Notes: generated from the sequence alone by a model not told the origin. A stretch of DNA of 34,249 nt from Eubacteriales bacterium (GCA_030524715.1 JAUNGB010000059.1:1-34249), one strand, 5' to 3'; shown: positions 1 through 8,671, counted from the stretch's first letter. Numbers and translations are program-made.

Positions 1-130
1 GTAAAAGAATTTTCGAGAATCGTATGTGTTTCACTGTTTAGTTATCAAGGTTCTTTATGTTTCTCTGTCTTGCGACAGCTTTATTAGCTTATCACACCAT
101 CCAACATTTGTCAACAACTTTTTTCAATTT
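1..130 (-). promoter_or_regulatory. Probable rRNA operon promoter and leader, reading leftwards out of the window
   Basis: On the minus strand a perfect TTGACA (114-109) follows an A/T-rich tract. It is 17 bases from a weak -10 candidate TAAGCT (91-86), with GATAAG as an alternative at shorter spacing. Further on, near 55-30, the minus strand reads ACCTTGATAACTAAACAGTG. This resembles the CTTTGAAAACTGAACAA-type segment found in Firmicute pre-16S leaders and 16S-23S spacers. I infer that an rRNA operon starts just beyond the left edge, but no rRNA sequence lies in the window. Positions 130-190 show nothing recognisable. Confidence 0.35.
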
Positions 131-197
131 TTTTGAGGCAGAAAAAATGAAGAGATTTTCAACCATTCAGCCCAATAATAACTTTTCACATCTTAAA

Positions 198-234
198 AGG
201 CATCCTTCCGGCTGTTACGCCGATAAGGATGCCT
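198..234 (-). terminator. Intrinsic terminator of the LRR surface protein gene
   Basis: A 10-bp stem, AGGCATCCTT with AAGGATGCCT, encloses an inner CGGC/GCCG stem. On the minus strand it is followed by TTTTAAG. It lies 24 bases after the stop codon of the LRR gene. A 43-base block containing it (193-235) is repeated with a single mismatch at 3497-3539. Confidence 0.8.
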
Positions 235-257
235 GCTTTTATACTGTCAGCAATGGC

Positions 258-3161
258 TCATTTCACCACAACTTTGACCGTATTCGACCGATTGCCGTAA
301 ACCTTTTTTCCATTTACCATTCTATAGGCCCTTGCCTTTGCCGTATAAGTCCCCGGCTTTATGTTTGTAAAGATGATGCTCCGGTTTTTCTGATTTTTCT
401 TGGAATAGGTGGTGCCACTGGAAACCGTCTTCTGCAGGTAACAGTCAAATCCGTCCCTGTTTTTGAAAAAATCAGCGCTGTCTGCAAACGTCAGCGTTAC
501 CTTTCTCCCCTTGACCGCAGTCTTCTTAATGGCCATATTTCCGACACTCACCTTCAGATACAGATGGGCCTTGTCTGACCAGTTGCTGTAGACCTTCTTC
601 CCGTTTTCTGTTTTCCAGGAGCGCACCCGGACATAAGCATCGTTGGGCGCTTTGGAAAGGGTGCAGGTGGCGGCGGATACTTTTTTCGTCCGGTAGACAG
701 TCTTCCCGTCGCTCTTAAGGACCTGGTATTCGTACCCTTTTGCCCCTTCCATCTCACGGAGAAGTTCTATGGTAAAGTATAAATAATGATCCTTAAGCTT
801 CCCCTTAACGGAGGCTATATAAGGCTTCTCCTGCTCTGTGCCTCCCTTTACCTTAAAGTTAATCCCATGGAGCCTGCAGTAGTATTCCGCATAGGAATTT
901 GCTTTTCCGTATACGGTCAGCTTCTTAAGTCCGTCCATCGCATCATCGGCAATCTCTGTCACAGAGGACGGAATATAGAGGTATTTCAGGTTGGCTGCTC
1001 CCTGAAGGGCCGCCTGGCCGATCTTTTCCACGCCGTCCGGAAGTTCCAGCTTCGTCAAAGCGGGGCAGTCTATAAACATGTACGCGGGCAGTTCACGGAC
1101 ACGAGAAGACAGCTTTACTTCTGACAGGGACGTACAGGTATCAAATGTACCTCCATGCAGCTTAATAGGGTTTTCCCCTTCCTCAAAAACGACACTGGTA
1201 AGGTTTACATATCCTAATTCCGGCCTTATAACCCCATCGTCAGCATCAAGACAAAGCCAATAAGAAATTTCTCCCTTTGCCAATTCCTGGATACCATCCG
1301 GGATAACGATCCCTTTCACATTAAGAAAACAAAAGGGATCGTCATCAAAGTAAACGCCTAAGAATCTCCCTGTATCTATAGACGTAACAGGATATCCGGC
1401 TATTTCATCTTTATATACCACTACTTTAGGTTCCGAAAGATTCTGCCATTCCAACGATGCCGCTGTATATGTCATGGTCTTCCAGTCCAAAACATAAGTA
1501 ATGCCATTCTGAGCTTCATCGACAAAATAAGAAGGGGGAAACGTGCTTATGTCATATGTTATTTCCTCTTTCACCGCAGAAAAATACGCAGATGAGCCTT
1601 CAGAACAAAACAAAGTTATCCCATCCCAGTTATCAAAGATTTCCGTTGGAAAAACTTCCACATTTCCAGGTATCTCAATAGCTTCTACGTTTTCCAAGCC
1701 ACGGAAGCAGCCCTCTGCCATTTCATATACAAGTTTTCCTTCAACGAATATAGGGATACTGATTTTAGAAATCCCCCGCAATTCCTCTGTGTATCCGCTG
1801 ACAATCATTAATCCATACTTATCTTCCTCATAGATAATTCCATTCTGTATCACTGCACCCTCGCCCAGCTTCACTTCAAAACTAATCCCATGGGTCTTAC
1901 AGTAGGATTCTGCGTAGGAATTCGCTTTTCCATATACAGTCAGCTTTTTAAGTCCCTCCATGGCATCATCAGCAATCTCTGTCACGGAGGGCGGGATATA
2001 AAGATATTCCAGGTTTGGCGCTCCCTGAAAAGCACCCTGGCTTATCTTTTTCACATAGTCCGGAAGTTCTAGCTTTGTTAATGCAGGGCACTCCACAAAC
2101 ATGTACTCGGGCAGTTCGTTGATTCGGGAGGGAAGCTTTACTTCTGATAGAGAAACGCAGCCGGCAAATGTATATTTGGAAAAAACTCTCATACTTCCAG
2201 GCAGCTCAATAGCTTCTACATTCTCTAAACCGAGGAAGCAGCCCTCTCTCATTCCAATGACAAGTCTTCCTTCAACGTACATAGGGATACTAATTTTAGA
2301 AGCCCCCTGCAATTCCTCTGTATATCCGCTGACATACAATTCTCCTCCGGTAATTCCGCTTTTTTCATAAATAATCCCATTCTGTATCATTGTACCCTCG
2401 TCCGGCTTCACTTGAAACCGGATCCCGTGCCCCTTACAATAGAATTCTGCGTAGGAATTTTCTTTCCCGTATACAGTCAGATTCTTAAGTCCCTCCATAG
2501 CATCATCAGCAATCTCTGTCACAGAGGGTGGAATATAGAGATAGTACATCTCTGACGCTCCCTGAAAAGCGCCCTGACCAATCTTTTTTACATTTTCCGG
2601 AAGTTCCAGCCTCATTAATGCAGGACACTCTGCAAACATGTACTCAGGCAGTTCGCTGATCCGGGATGGAAGCTTTATATCTAATAGGGAAGTACAGCCA
2701 GCAAATGTATATTGGGGAAAATCCCTCATACTTTCAGGCAGCTCAATAGCTTCTACATTCCCTAAACCGCGGAAACAGCCTTCTATCATTCCAATCACTG
2801 GTCTTCCTTCAACGTACATAGGGATACTGATTATAGAATCTTCCTGCAATTCCTCTGTATATCCTCTGACATACCATTCTCCTCCGGCATACCCACTTTT
2901 TTCGTAAATAATCCCATTCTGTATCACTGTACCCTCTTCTGGTATCGGAGCCACTGCCTCACTCGTAAAAATCTCATCCTCCTTGTTTTCTGATACATGC
3001 ATTTCCACCTGTTCCTTGTCACCGCTGGAAAAAATATCCGTCACGCTTCCTTCTCCTGTTTCAGGAGCCGTAAATTTTTCAGTCCCATAAGCTGGCACAC
3101 TGGATAGACAAAGCGCTGTTATACCTGATACAAAAATTATTTTTAATCTGTTCTTTATCAT
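258..3161 (-). CDS. BspA-like leucine-rich repeat surface or secreted protein with two C-terminal FN3-like domains
   Basis: The ATG at 3161 is chosen because GGGGGAG lies 8 bases upstream. A start ten codons earlier has no such site. The protein has 967 residues, beginning with a signal peptide (MIKNRLKIIF then a hydrophobic stretch, cleaved near AYG). Treponema/Bacteroides BspA-type LRR modules follow, with motifs such as FAGCTSL, LELPENVKKIG and PPSVTEIADDAM. The LRR modules are nearly identical copies of about 178 residues, with three full copies of the SVTEIADDAM block and one truncated module. The last 190 residues look like two fibronectin type III-like domains (YEYQVLKSDGK, YVRVRSW; YTAKARAYRMVNGKKVYGN). 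No LPXTG or cell-wall repeat is visible, so attachment is unknown. BspA-type proteins typically bind host matrix or other microbes; the ligand here cannot be read. Confidence 0.85.
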   Translation of the reverse strand: MIKNRLKIIFVSGITALCLSSVPAYGTEKFTAPETGEGSVTDIFSSGDKEQVEMHVSENKEDEIFTSEAVAPIPEEGTVIQNGIIYEKSGYAGGEWYVRGYTEELQEDSIISIPMYVEGRPVIGMIEGCFRGLGNVEAIELPESMRDFPQYTFAGCTSLLDIKLPSRISELPEYMFAECPALMRLELPENVKKIGQGAFQGASEMYYLYIPPSVTEIADDAMEGLKNLTVYGKENSYAEFYCKGHGIRFQVKPDEGTMIQNGIIYEKSGITGGELYVSGYTEELQGASKISIPMYVEGRLVIGMREGCFLGLENVEAIELPGSMRVFSKYTFAGCVSLSEVKLPSRINELPEYMFVECPALTKLELPDYVKKISQGAFQGAPNLEYLYIPPSVTEIADDAMEGLKKLTVYGKANSYAESYCKTHGISFEVKLGEGAVIQNGIIYEEDKYGLMIVSGYTEELRGISKISIPIFVEGKLVYEMAEGCFRGLENVEAIEIPGNVEVFPTEIFDNWDGITLFCSEGSSAYFSAVKEEITYDISTFPPSYFVDEAQNGITYVLDWKTMTYTAASLEWQNLSEPKVVVYKDEIAGYPVTSIDTGRFLGVYFDDDPFCFLNVKGIVIPDGIQELAKGEISYWLCLDADDGVIRPELGYVNLTSVVFEEGENPIKLHGGTFDTCTSLSEVKLSSRVRELPAYMFIDCPALTKLELPDGVEKIGQAALQGAANLKYLYIPSSVTEIADDAMDGLKKLTVYGKANSYAEYYCRLHGINFKVKGGTEQEKPYIASVKGKLKDHYLYFTIELLREMEGAKGYEYQVLKSDGKTVYRTKKVSAATCTLSKAPNDAYVRVRSWKTENGKKVYSNWSDKAHLYLKVSVGNMAIKKTAVKGRKVTLTFADSADFFKNRDGFDCYLQKTVSSGTTYSKKNQKNRSIIFTNIKPGTYTAKARAYRMVNGKKVYGNRSNTVKVVVK

Positions 3162-3496
3162 CTTCTTACTCCCCCTACTGTTCGTGTACAAATATCAGAT
3201 TTGTTGTCCTTGCCAAAATATCTTCTTTTCTATTGGCTGCCATCAATAATTCTCCATATTCTGACACAGATGGAGATTCCTCTTTTTCTTTAATTCAGCC
3301 TCTCCCCATATGGTTTTATCCCCCTTTCCTGAAATTTGTTTACCCAATTTATTTAGAAATATATCTTCCCCTTTTACTAATATAATACATGGAGATGCCA
3401 TTTTATTGCATCAAAACCAATTTTATTCATTTTTGGCATTCGGCAGACAATGATTTCTCCCCTTTATCATTAATTTCATCCAAATCCACCGATACT
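3162..3496. other. AT-rich intergenic region upstream of the LRR gene
   Basis: No gene is supported here. The minus strand must carry the LRR gene promoter. A TATTAT-like -10 near 3388-3393 is possible, but no convincing -35 box accompanies it. The plus-strand reading frame of 114 codons beginning near 3389 runs into the radA terminator and the radA 3' end and has no ribosome binding site. Confidence 0.4.
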
Positions 3497-3501
3497 TTAA
3501 A

Positions 3502-3538
3502 AGGCATCCTTCCGGCTGTTACGCCGATAAAGATGCCT
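3502..3538 (-). terminator. Intrinsic terminator of radA
   Basis: AGGCATCCTT pairs with AAAGATGCCT (one mismatch) around an inner CGGC/GCCG stem, followed on the minus strand by TTTTAAAG. It lies 12 bases past the radA stop. It is a near-copy of the terminator at 198-234. Confidence 0.75.
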
Positions 3539-3550
3539 GACTCTTCTGAA

Positions 3551-4924
3551 TTATTTATGAGTAATATAGTTGATCGCCTCCTGGATCCAGGAAACGTACA
3601 CCAGCTTGATTCCTTTTACATCTCCCAGGGATTTCCGGCAGACTTCCGGAAGGATAACCGTTTCAAACCCAAGCTTTTTGGCTTCCGCGACCCGCTGGCC
3701 CGCCATGCTGACAGCGCGGACCTCCCCGCTTAATCCAACTTCTCCGAATGCCACCACAGAATCCGGAATCACAATATCCTTACAACTGGAAACAACCGCC
3801 AGCGAAATGCCGAGGTCGATGGCCGGTTCCGTCATCTTCATGCCTCCGGCAATATTGACATAGGCGTCATAGGACGCCAGACGGATACCCACCTTTTTCT
3901 CAAGAACTGCCATAAGCAGATTAACCCGGTTAAAATCCGTCCCTACCGCGGTACGCCTGGGAATCCCGAAATTACTCTGGCAGACAAGAGCCTGGATTTC
4001 CACCAGGATAGGCCGCGTGCCTTCCATTGAGCAGGCGACAACAGAGCCGGAGCTGCCGCTTGGCTTGCCGTTCAGCATAAATTCCGACGGATTCTTTACT
4101 TCCTCAAGTCCTGTATTGCGCATTTCAAAAACACCGATTTCGTTGGTGGAACCAAAGCGGTTCTTAACAGCGCGCAGGATCCGATATGAGGCATGTCTGT
4201 CTCCCTCAAAGTAAAGCACCGTATCCACCATATGCTCCAGCACTCTTGGACCCGCCACATTTCCTTCTTTTGTCACATGGCCTACAATGAAAATAGACAC
4301 CCCCATACCCTTGGCAAGCTGCATGAGGATATTGGTGGACTCCCTTACCTGCGAGACGCTTCCGGGCGCAGAACTGATATCCTCATGAAACATAGTCTGG
4401 ATGGAATCAATGATCACCACCTCCGGCTTCCTGCGCTGGATGATCTCCCGGATCACCTCAAGGTTCGTTTCACACAGCAGAGTCAGCTTATCGGTAAATG
4501 TGCCGATCCTGTCCGCTCTCAGTTTGATCTGGCGCAGGGATTCCTCGCCGGATATATACAAAACAGAGACCTGTTTCTCAGCCAGGTTTCTGCATACCTG
4601 CAAAAGAAGGGTGGATTTGCCGATTCCCGGATCTCCACCCACCAATACAAGAGAGCCGGGGACGATTCCGCCCCCAAGCACTCTGTCAAGTTCTCCAATT
4701 TTTGTTGTCTGACGTTCATCCTCTGACAGGCGGATGTCATTCAATACCACGGGATCCTGCCGCTTTTCCATTGGCTTCATGCCGCCGGACGCCGGTTTCT
4801 TCGGGGAAACAGCTTCCTCTACAAAGGTATTCCATGCCTTGCATCCCGGACACTGCCCCATCCACTTGGCAGATTCATATCCGCATTCCTGACAAAAATA
4901 GACGATTTTTTTGTTTTTTAACAT
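3551..4924 (-). CDS. radA: DNA repair protein RadA (Sms)
   Basis: RadA is a RecA-like ATPase that promotes branch migration during homologous recombination and repair. At 457 residues it has the usual family length and all landmarks. These are an N-terminal C4 zinc finger (C11, C14, C25, C28), Walker A GGDPGIGKST at 96-105, Walker B VVIIDSIQT near 169, the RadA-specific KNRFG motif at 254-258, and a C-terminal Lon-protease-like domain from about 290. The start ATG lies inside the last codons of the preceding small gene (7-base overlap), which suggests translational coupling. The clpC-to-radA order resembles the Bacillus ctsR-mcsA-mcsB-clpC-radA cluster. Confidence 0.96.
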   Translation of the reverse strand: MLKNKKIVYFCQECGYESAKWMGQCPGCKAWNTFVEEAVSPKKPASGGMKPMEKRQDPVVLNDIRLSEDERQTTKIGELDRVLGGGIVPGSLVLVGGDPGIGKSTLLLQVCRNLAEKQVSVLYISGEESLRQIKLRADRIGTFTDKLTLLCETNLEVIREIIQRRKPEVVIIDSIQTMFHEDISSAPGSVSQVRESTNILMQLAKGMGVSIFIVGHVTKEGNVAGPRVLEHMVDTVLYFEGDRHASYRILRAVKNRFGSTNEIGVFEMRNTGLEEVKNPSEFMLNGKPSGSSGSVVACSMEGTRPILVEIQALVCQSNFGIPRRTAVGTDFNRVNLLMAVLEKKVGIRLASYDAYVNIAGGMKMTEPAIDLGISLAVVSSCKDIVIPDSVVAFGEVGLSGEVRAVSMAGQRVAEAKKLGFETVILPEVCRKSLGDVKGIKLVYVSWIQEAINYITHK

Positions 4925-5331
4925 TTTATGATCTTCACTTCTACTGCAGCCGCGTTTCCAAGTTCTGCGCTGAAGGAGAGCTTGCCTCCAAGATTGGTCT
5001 TCATCTTTCCGGTACTGGTACCGTCAATGAACACCTCATACTCCGTATCAGCCTCCATCTCCACTGTAATCTGCGCGTCCTCCGGACCTTCTACTGTAAA
5101 GCTCATGGTAGCGCCGTCCTGTTCCAGATGGAATACAGCGGTTCCCGGTACAGATTCATATACAAACATCCCGTTGCGTTCCAGCTTCGTAATTTCTTTA
5201 AAGGTTTTTACCTTATAAATATCTCCCTGATGCTGATAATCGGATAATTTGGATTTCTGCCCCAGTTCATAATCGCCAAAACTAATCGTTCCATTTTCTT
5301 CTGTGCGAATCAGTTCCTTTACTACTGCCAT
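4918..5331 (-). CDS. Small beta-rich protein of unknown function, coupled to radA
   Basis: This 137-residue protein has no signal peptide or membrane segment. It starts at an ATG with GGGAGGAC upstream. The sequence alternates short hydrophobic and polar strands (TAVFHLEQDGATMSF, AQITVEMEADTEYEVFIDG), typical of a small beta-sandwich. Similar short proteins in Lachnospiraceae are, as I recall, labelled endosialidase in some annotations. I see no sialidase motif such as an Asp-box here and do not adopt that name. The stop codon overlaps the radA start by 7 bases, so the two are probably translated from one transcript driven by the promoter at 5376-5404. Confidence 0.75.
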   Translation of the reverse strand: MAVVKELIRTEENGTISFGDYELGQKSKLSDYQHQGDIYKVKTFKEITKLERNGMFVYESVPGTAVFHLEQDGATMSFTVEGPEDAQITVEMEADTEYEVFIDGTSTGKMKTNLGGKLSFSAELGNAAAVEVKIIKC

Positions 5332-5375
5332 AATCTTATGTCCTCCCTAATTTAAGGCTTTTCTGTTGTACAAAC

Positions 5376-5404
5376 ATTATAATATAAATCCCGGTTCTTG
5401 ACCA
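5376..5404 (-). promoter_or_regulatory. Sigma-A promoter for the small gene and radA
   Basis: On the minus strand TGGTCA (5404-5399) is followed after exactly 17 bases by a perfect TATAAT (5381-5376). It lies between the clpC stop and the small gene start, so radA can be expressed independently of clpC. The single GGTCAA heptad does not form the tandem repeat of a CtsR operator. Confidence 0.6.
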
Positions 5405-5419
5405 GTCTCTTGTCGGAAA

Positions 5420-7891
5420 TTAATTTCTTTTTTCTGAATTACGTACCGGAGTAAAACGGATCTGGTTTTTAACAAGCTGGATTGTAACCGTATCGCCTCG
5501 TTTGATCTTTCCTTCCAGAATCTCGTTTGCCATCGCGTCCTCTATCTTTGTCTGAATAGCGCGCCGAAGGGGCCTTGCTCCGTATTTGCTGTCAAATCCT
5601 GCCTCAGCCAGATGCTCCTTTACAGAGTTGGTAACCTTTATGTGGATATCCATTTGTTCTGCACAGCGTTTTTCCAGGTTTTTCAGAAGGATTGAAACAA
5701 TCTTTTTAATATGCTGCTTATTCAATGCATGGAATACCATGATCTCATCGATCCTGTTCAGAAATTCCGGCTTAAACATCCGCCGTACTTCCTCCATAAC
5801 CCCGGATTTCATCCTTTCATAGTCCTGTTTTTCATCATGGTCGGAGATAAATCCAAGGCGTTTTGGCTCAATGATCGCCTGTGCGCCGGCGTTTGACGTC
5901 ATAATAATGATCGTCTGCTTGAAATCCACTTTACGGCCGTGGGCGTCGGTAATATGTCCGTCGTCCAGCACCTGGAGCAGAATATTGAACACATCCGGGT
6001 GAGCCTTCTCAATTTCATCGAAAAGAAGCACGCTGTATGGATTGCGGCGGACCTTTTCGCTTAACTGTCCGCCTTCGTCATAGCCCACATATCCGGGCGG
6101 CGAGCCGATCAGCTTGGAGACGCTGTGCTTTTCCATATATTCGGACATATCTACACGGATCATTGCCTGTTCGCTTCCGAAGACAGCTTCGGCAAGAGCC
6201 TTGGAAAGCTCCGTCTTGCCCACTCCGGTAGGACCAAGGAACAAAAAGGAACCAATAGGACGATTAGGATCCTTCAAGCCCACCCTTCCACGCTTCACTG
6301 CCTGAGCCACTGCATTTACGGCCTCTTCCTGGCCGATGACACGCTTATGAAGTTCCTTTTCCAGATGGGCAAGACGCCTGGTCTCCCCTTCTGTAAGGCG
6401 CTGTACCGGGATTTTCGTCCAGTCGGACACAATATCAGCTACGGAAGCCTCTGTCACGATCAGGGGTTTCCGTTTATTCCTGCGTTCCAGACGCGCTTTC
6501 AATAAAGATAATTCCTTCTCCACCTCGTCCTGACGCTTCTGTGCTTCTCTGGCGCGGTTCAGATCCGCCGATTTGATGGCGGCCTCCTTTTCTTCGAGAA
6601 GATCTTTGATTTCCTGCTCCAGGGCATCGATCTCCGGAGTCGTCTGGTATCCGGCAAGCTGAACCTTGGAAGCGGCTTCGTCGATAATGTCGATGGCCTT
6701 GTCAGGCAGAAAACGGTCGTTAATGTAACGGATGGACATTTTAACAGCCGCCTGCAGGGCTTCATCTTCGATCTTTACCCCATGGTGCTTCTCATAGTAA
6801 GGCCGAAGCCCCGTCAGAATAGCCACTGCCTCTTCCTCTGTAGGCTCTTCTACCGTTACAGGCTGGAAACGGCGCTCCAGGGCAGCGTCCTTTTCAATAT
6901 ATTTACGGTATTCCTCCAAGGTTGTAGCGCCGATCAACTGGATTTCCCCTCTGGAAAGGGAAGGCTTCAGGATGTTGGAGGCATCCAGCGCCCCCTCCGC
7001 CCCGCCTGCTCCTATAATGGTATGAAGCTCATCAATAAACAGGAGGATCCCCTGATGCTCCTGTACCTCCCGCACCACATTTCGGATCCGCTCTTCAAAT
7101 TCGCCGCGGTATTTGCTCCCCGCCACCATACCGGACAGGTCGAGAACAACAACTCTTTTATCTTTGACGGTATCAGGAACCATTCCTGATATGATACGCT
7201 GCGCAAGGCCTTCCACGATAGCAGTCTTGCCTACTCCCGGCTCTCCTACCAGACAGGGGTTATTCTTTGTCCTGCGGCTTAAGATCTGGATCAGGCGGGA
7301 AATTTCTTTATCTCTGCCCACCACAGGATCAAGCCTGCCGTCTGCCGCCATGGCGGTCAGATCCCGGCTGTACTGGTCGAGCATCGGGGTGCTGGTACCT
7401 TTTTTATTTTTCATGGCTTTCATAGCCTGAAACTCTTCCGCAATGGAATCCCCGTCAAATCCCATAGCGGCGAGAACTCCGGCAAAAAGCTTCTGGATGT
7501 TCACTCCCATGGTATACAGAAGCCTGGTAGCGACGCAGTCCGTCTCTTTGAGCATGGCAAGAAGCAGATGCTCCGTTCCTATTTTTTCACTGCGGAGAGC
7601 CTCCGACTCCTGCGCCGCATGTTCGATAATCTTACGGGAGCGTGGACTGTACCCCGGCGTTCTCTCGGCGATCATAGTATCCGGCGGAGCGATCAGTTTG
7701 TCTATAAGAGCCAGAAGGCGTTCCTGGTCTACGCCGAATTCCCTTAATACTTCTCCTGCAGTTCCTTCTTTTTCACGAAGGAGCCCCACGAGGATATGTT
7801 CAGTTCCAATATAATTATGTTTGCAAGACTGTGCGGTTTTCTTCGCCAGGGCAAGGGCATCTTCCGCCTGTCTGGTAAATCTTTCCTGCAT
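5420..7891 (-). CDS. clpC: ATP-dependent Clp protease ATPase subunit ClpC
   Basis: ClpC is a Hsp100 unfoldase that feeds ClpP. The 823-residue protein has the full architecture: two Clp_N repeats (residues 1-145), a first AAA+ domain with Walker A GEPGVGKT at 216-223 and Walker B LLFIDE, and a central UVR/coiled-coil segment near 425-470 that distinguishes ClpC from ClpB. A second AAA+ domain follows, with Walker [10 protein letters not shown] and the [11 protein letters not shown] pore loop. A loop with RLGF matches the position of the ClpP-binding tripeptide. The start ATG has AGGAGG at the right spacing. It follows a gntR-type regulator by 45 bases and is probably co-transcribed with it. 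No mcsA, mcsB or ctsR gene is present beside it. Confidence 0.96.
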   Translation of the reverse strand: MQERFTRQAEDALALAKKTAQSCKHNYIGTEHILVGLLREKEGTAGEVLREFGVDQERLLALIDKLIAPPDTMIAERTPGYSPRSRKIIEHAAQESEALRSEKIGTEHLLLAMLKETDCVATRLLYTMGVNIQKLFAGVLAAMGFDGDSIAEEFQAMKAMKNKKGTSTPMLDQYSRDLTAMAADGRLDPVVGRDKEISRLIQILSRRTKNNPCLVGEPGVGKTAIVEGLAQRIISGMVPDTVKDKRVVVLDLSGMVAGSKYRGEFEERIRNVVREVQEHQGILLFIDELHTIIGAGGAEGALDASNILKPSLSRGEIQLIGATTLEEYRKYIEKDAALERRFQPVTVEEPTEEEAVAILTGLRPYYEKHHGVKIEDEALQAAVKMSIRYINDRFLPDKAIDIIDEAASKVQLAGYQTTPEIDALEQEIKDLLEEKEAAIKSADLNRAREAQKRQDEVEKELSLLKARLERRNKRKPLIVTEASVADIVSDWTKIPVQRLTEGETRRLAHLEKELHKRVIGQEEAVNAVAQAVKRGRVGLKDPNRPIGSFLFLGPTGVGKTELSKALAEAVFGSEQAMIRVDMSEYMEKHSVSKLIGSPPGYVGYDEGGQLSEKVRRNPYSVLLFDEIEKAHPDVFNILLQVLDDGHITDAHGRKVDFKQTIIIMTSNAGAQAIIEPKRLGFISDHDEKQDYERMKSGVMEEVRRMFKPEFLNRIDEIMVFHALNKQHIKKIVSILLKNLEKRCAEQMDIHIKVTNSVKEHLAEAGFDSKYGARPLRRAIQTKIEDAMANEILEGKIKRGDTVTIQLVKNQIRFTPVRNSEKRN

Positions 7892-7911
7892 TTTGTCCTC
7901 CTATCTTTCTA

Positions 7912-7938
7912 AACACTGTCGCATATACGCATAGTGTT
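7912..7938 (-). other. Short hairpin between gntR stop and clpC start
   Basis: AACACT (7912-7917) pairs with AGTGTT (7933-7938) around a GCATATACGC-type inner sequence. The right arm overlaps the gntR stop codon. There is no T tract, so it is not a terminator. It may set the relative levels of the two cistrons. Confidence 0.3.
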
Positions 7939-8305
7939 AGCTATATTCATCGAAAATCTCATCAATCAGTTGATGGACGTCCTCTCTTGTGACACTTTTG
8001 CAGCAGCTTCGTGCAATAGCTATGGTAAGATTCTGTTTCAATTCTTCCATAGCTTTTATTTTATCCGCATCAATGGAGATCACTGCGCCGCGGCGTCGGT
8101 CTATGGTGACGAAGCCTTCCTGACGCAGAAGAGAATATGCCTTATTTACCGTATGCATATTGATGCCGATGGTATCTGCAAGCTGGCGGACAGAGGGAAG
8201 TACGTCCCCTTCCTGCAGCCGTGAAGTGGCGATTCCCATGATGATCTGATTGGTTAGCTGCATATAGATGGCTTCTTCGCTGTTGAAATCTATTTCAATG
8301 ACCAT
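7937..8305 (-). CDS. GntR family transcriptional regulator, YtrA-like short form
   Basis: This is a 122-residue regulator. The ATG at 8305 is preceded by a near-perfect AGGAGGTGA; an in-frame start 14 codons earlier lies upstream of that site and inside a repeat element, so it is rejected. Residues 10-75 form the GntR winged helix-turn-helix (AIYMQLTNQIIMGIA, LPSVRQLADTIGINMHTVNKAY, GFVTIDRRRGAVIS). The remaining 45 residues are a short helical tail rather than an FCD or UTRA effector domain, which is typical of the YtrA group. Regulators of this type usually repress their own operon. Its placement directly before clpC suggests that it controls clpC in place of CtsR, but this is inference. 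Confidence 0.85.
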   Translation of the reverse strand: MVIEIDFNSEEAIYMQLTNQIIMGIATSRLQEGDVLPSVRQLADTIGINMHTVNKAYSLLRQEGFVTIDRRRGAVISIDADKIKAMEELKQNLTIAIARSCCKSVTREDVHQLIDEIFDEYS

Positions 8306-8320
8306 AGTAGTCACCTCCTC

Positions 8321-8363
8321 GTTACTGTTTATTCCCAAGCCTTGCACCAGGTGCCCAGGCTTG
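8321..8363. repeat. Interspersed palindromic element, copy 1, in the gntR leader
   Basis: GTTACTG (8321-8327) is followed by a stem-loop, CAAGCCTTGCACC pairing imperfectly with GGTGCCCAGGCTTG (8336-8363, one bulge). The GTTACTG end directly abuts the Shine-Dalgarno sequence of gntR (8311-8320). The matching ACAGTAAC end is not visible. It shares CCCAAGCCTTGCA with the copy at 18522-18573. Confidence 0.6.
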
Positions 8364-8432
8364 TGTCTAATAATGTATGATTGTGGATGCTGCCCAGAAT
8401 GTGTTTAAAATTTATACTCACAGTTTTCAATT

Positions 8433-8507
8433 CAAGGCTCGCTCGCGAGTCTTGGTGCGGGATTCGGGTCAGCTACGCTGACATAATTCCAAACCGAATC
8501 CCTGCAC
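8433..8507 (-). other. Strong nested stem-loops in the gntR-clpC leader
   Basis: GTGCGGGATTCGG (8455-8467) pairs with CCGAATCCCTGCAC (8494-8507, one mismatch), and inside it GTCAGC (8468-8473) pairs perfectly with GCTGAC (8477-8482). Immediately adjacent, a CAAG/CTTG stem (8433-8454) encloses a CTCG/CGAG stem. There is no T tract. Lying between a candidate promoter (8539-8566) and the gntR start, these would form structured leader RNA. Confidence 0.55.
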
Positions 8508-8538
8508 ATCTGATATATTCTGGCAAAGTGTTATAGAT

Positions 8539-8566
8539 ATAGTAGCACATAATATTTTTTTTTCAA
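8539..8566 (-). promoter_or_regulatory. Candidate promoter for gntR-clpC
   Basis: On the minus strand TTGAAA (8566-8561) is followed after 16 bases by TACTAT (8544-8539), within an A/T-rich tract. If used, it gives a leader of about 225 bases before the gntR start. The match is moderate and the region is AT-rich, so chance is possible. Confidence 0.35.
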
Positions 8567-8638
8567 GTGGAAATTCGGTCTTTTTTTCTCGAAATTTATG
8601 AATATTTTGTGAATATGTTTTATAAAAGAGAAGAGACG

Positions 8639-8669
8639 TTACTGTTTGCACCACAGATGTGGACAGTAA
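8639..8669. repeat. Interspersed palindromic element, short copy 2
   Basis: TTACTGT (8639-8645) and ACAGTAA (8663-8669) are perfect inverted ends around an inner CCACA/TGTGG hairpin (8651-8662). It uses the same terminal sequence as the copies at 18522, 29635 and 34023. The rest of 8306-8819 holds the other leader elements and the terminator listed separately; I see no gene there. Confidence 0.55.
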
Positions 8670-8671
8670 TA

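Noticed and set aside
57-578. 173-codon plus-strand frame at the left edge
   Set aside because: It overlaps the LRR gene end and its terminator hairpin, has no ribosome binding site and is compositionally a shadow.
2101-2907. Plus-strand frames of 89 codons that resemble each other (2101-2370 and 2638-2907)
   Set aside because: Their similarity only reflects the tandem repeats of the LRR gene on the other strand.
4918-5331. Endosialidase name for the small gene before radA
   Set aside because: 137 residues without an Asp-box or catalytic residues cannot support a sialidase function.
5399-5404. CtsR operator near the radA promoter
   Set aside because: Only a single GGTCAA half is present, not the tandem heptad; it also coincides with the -35 box.
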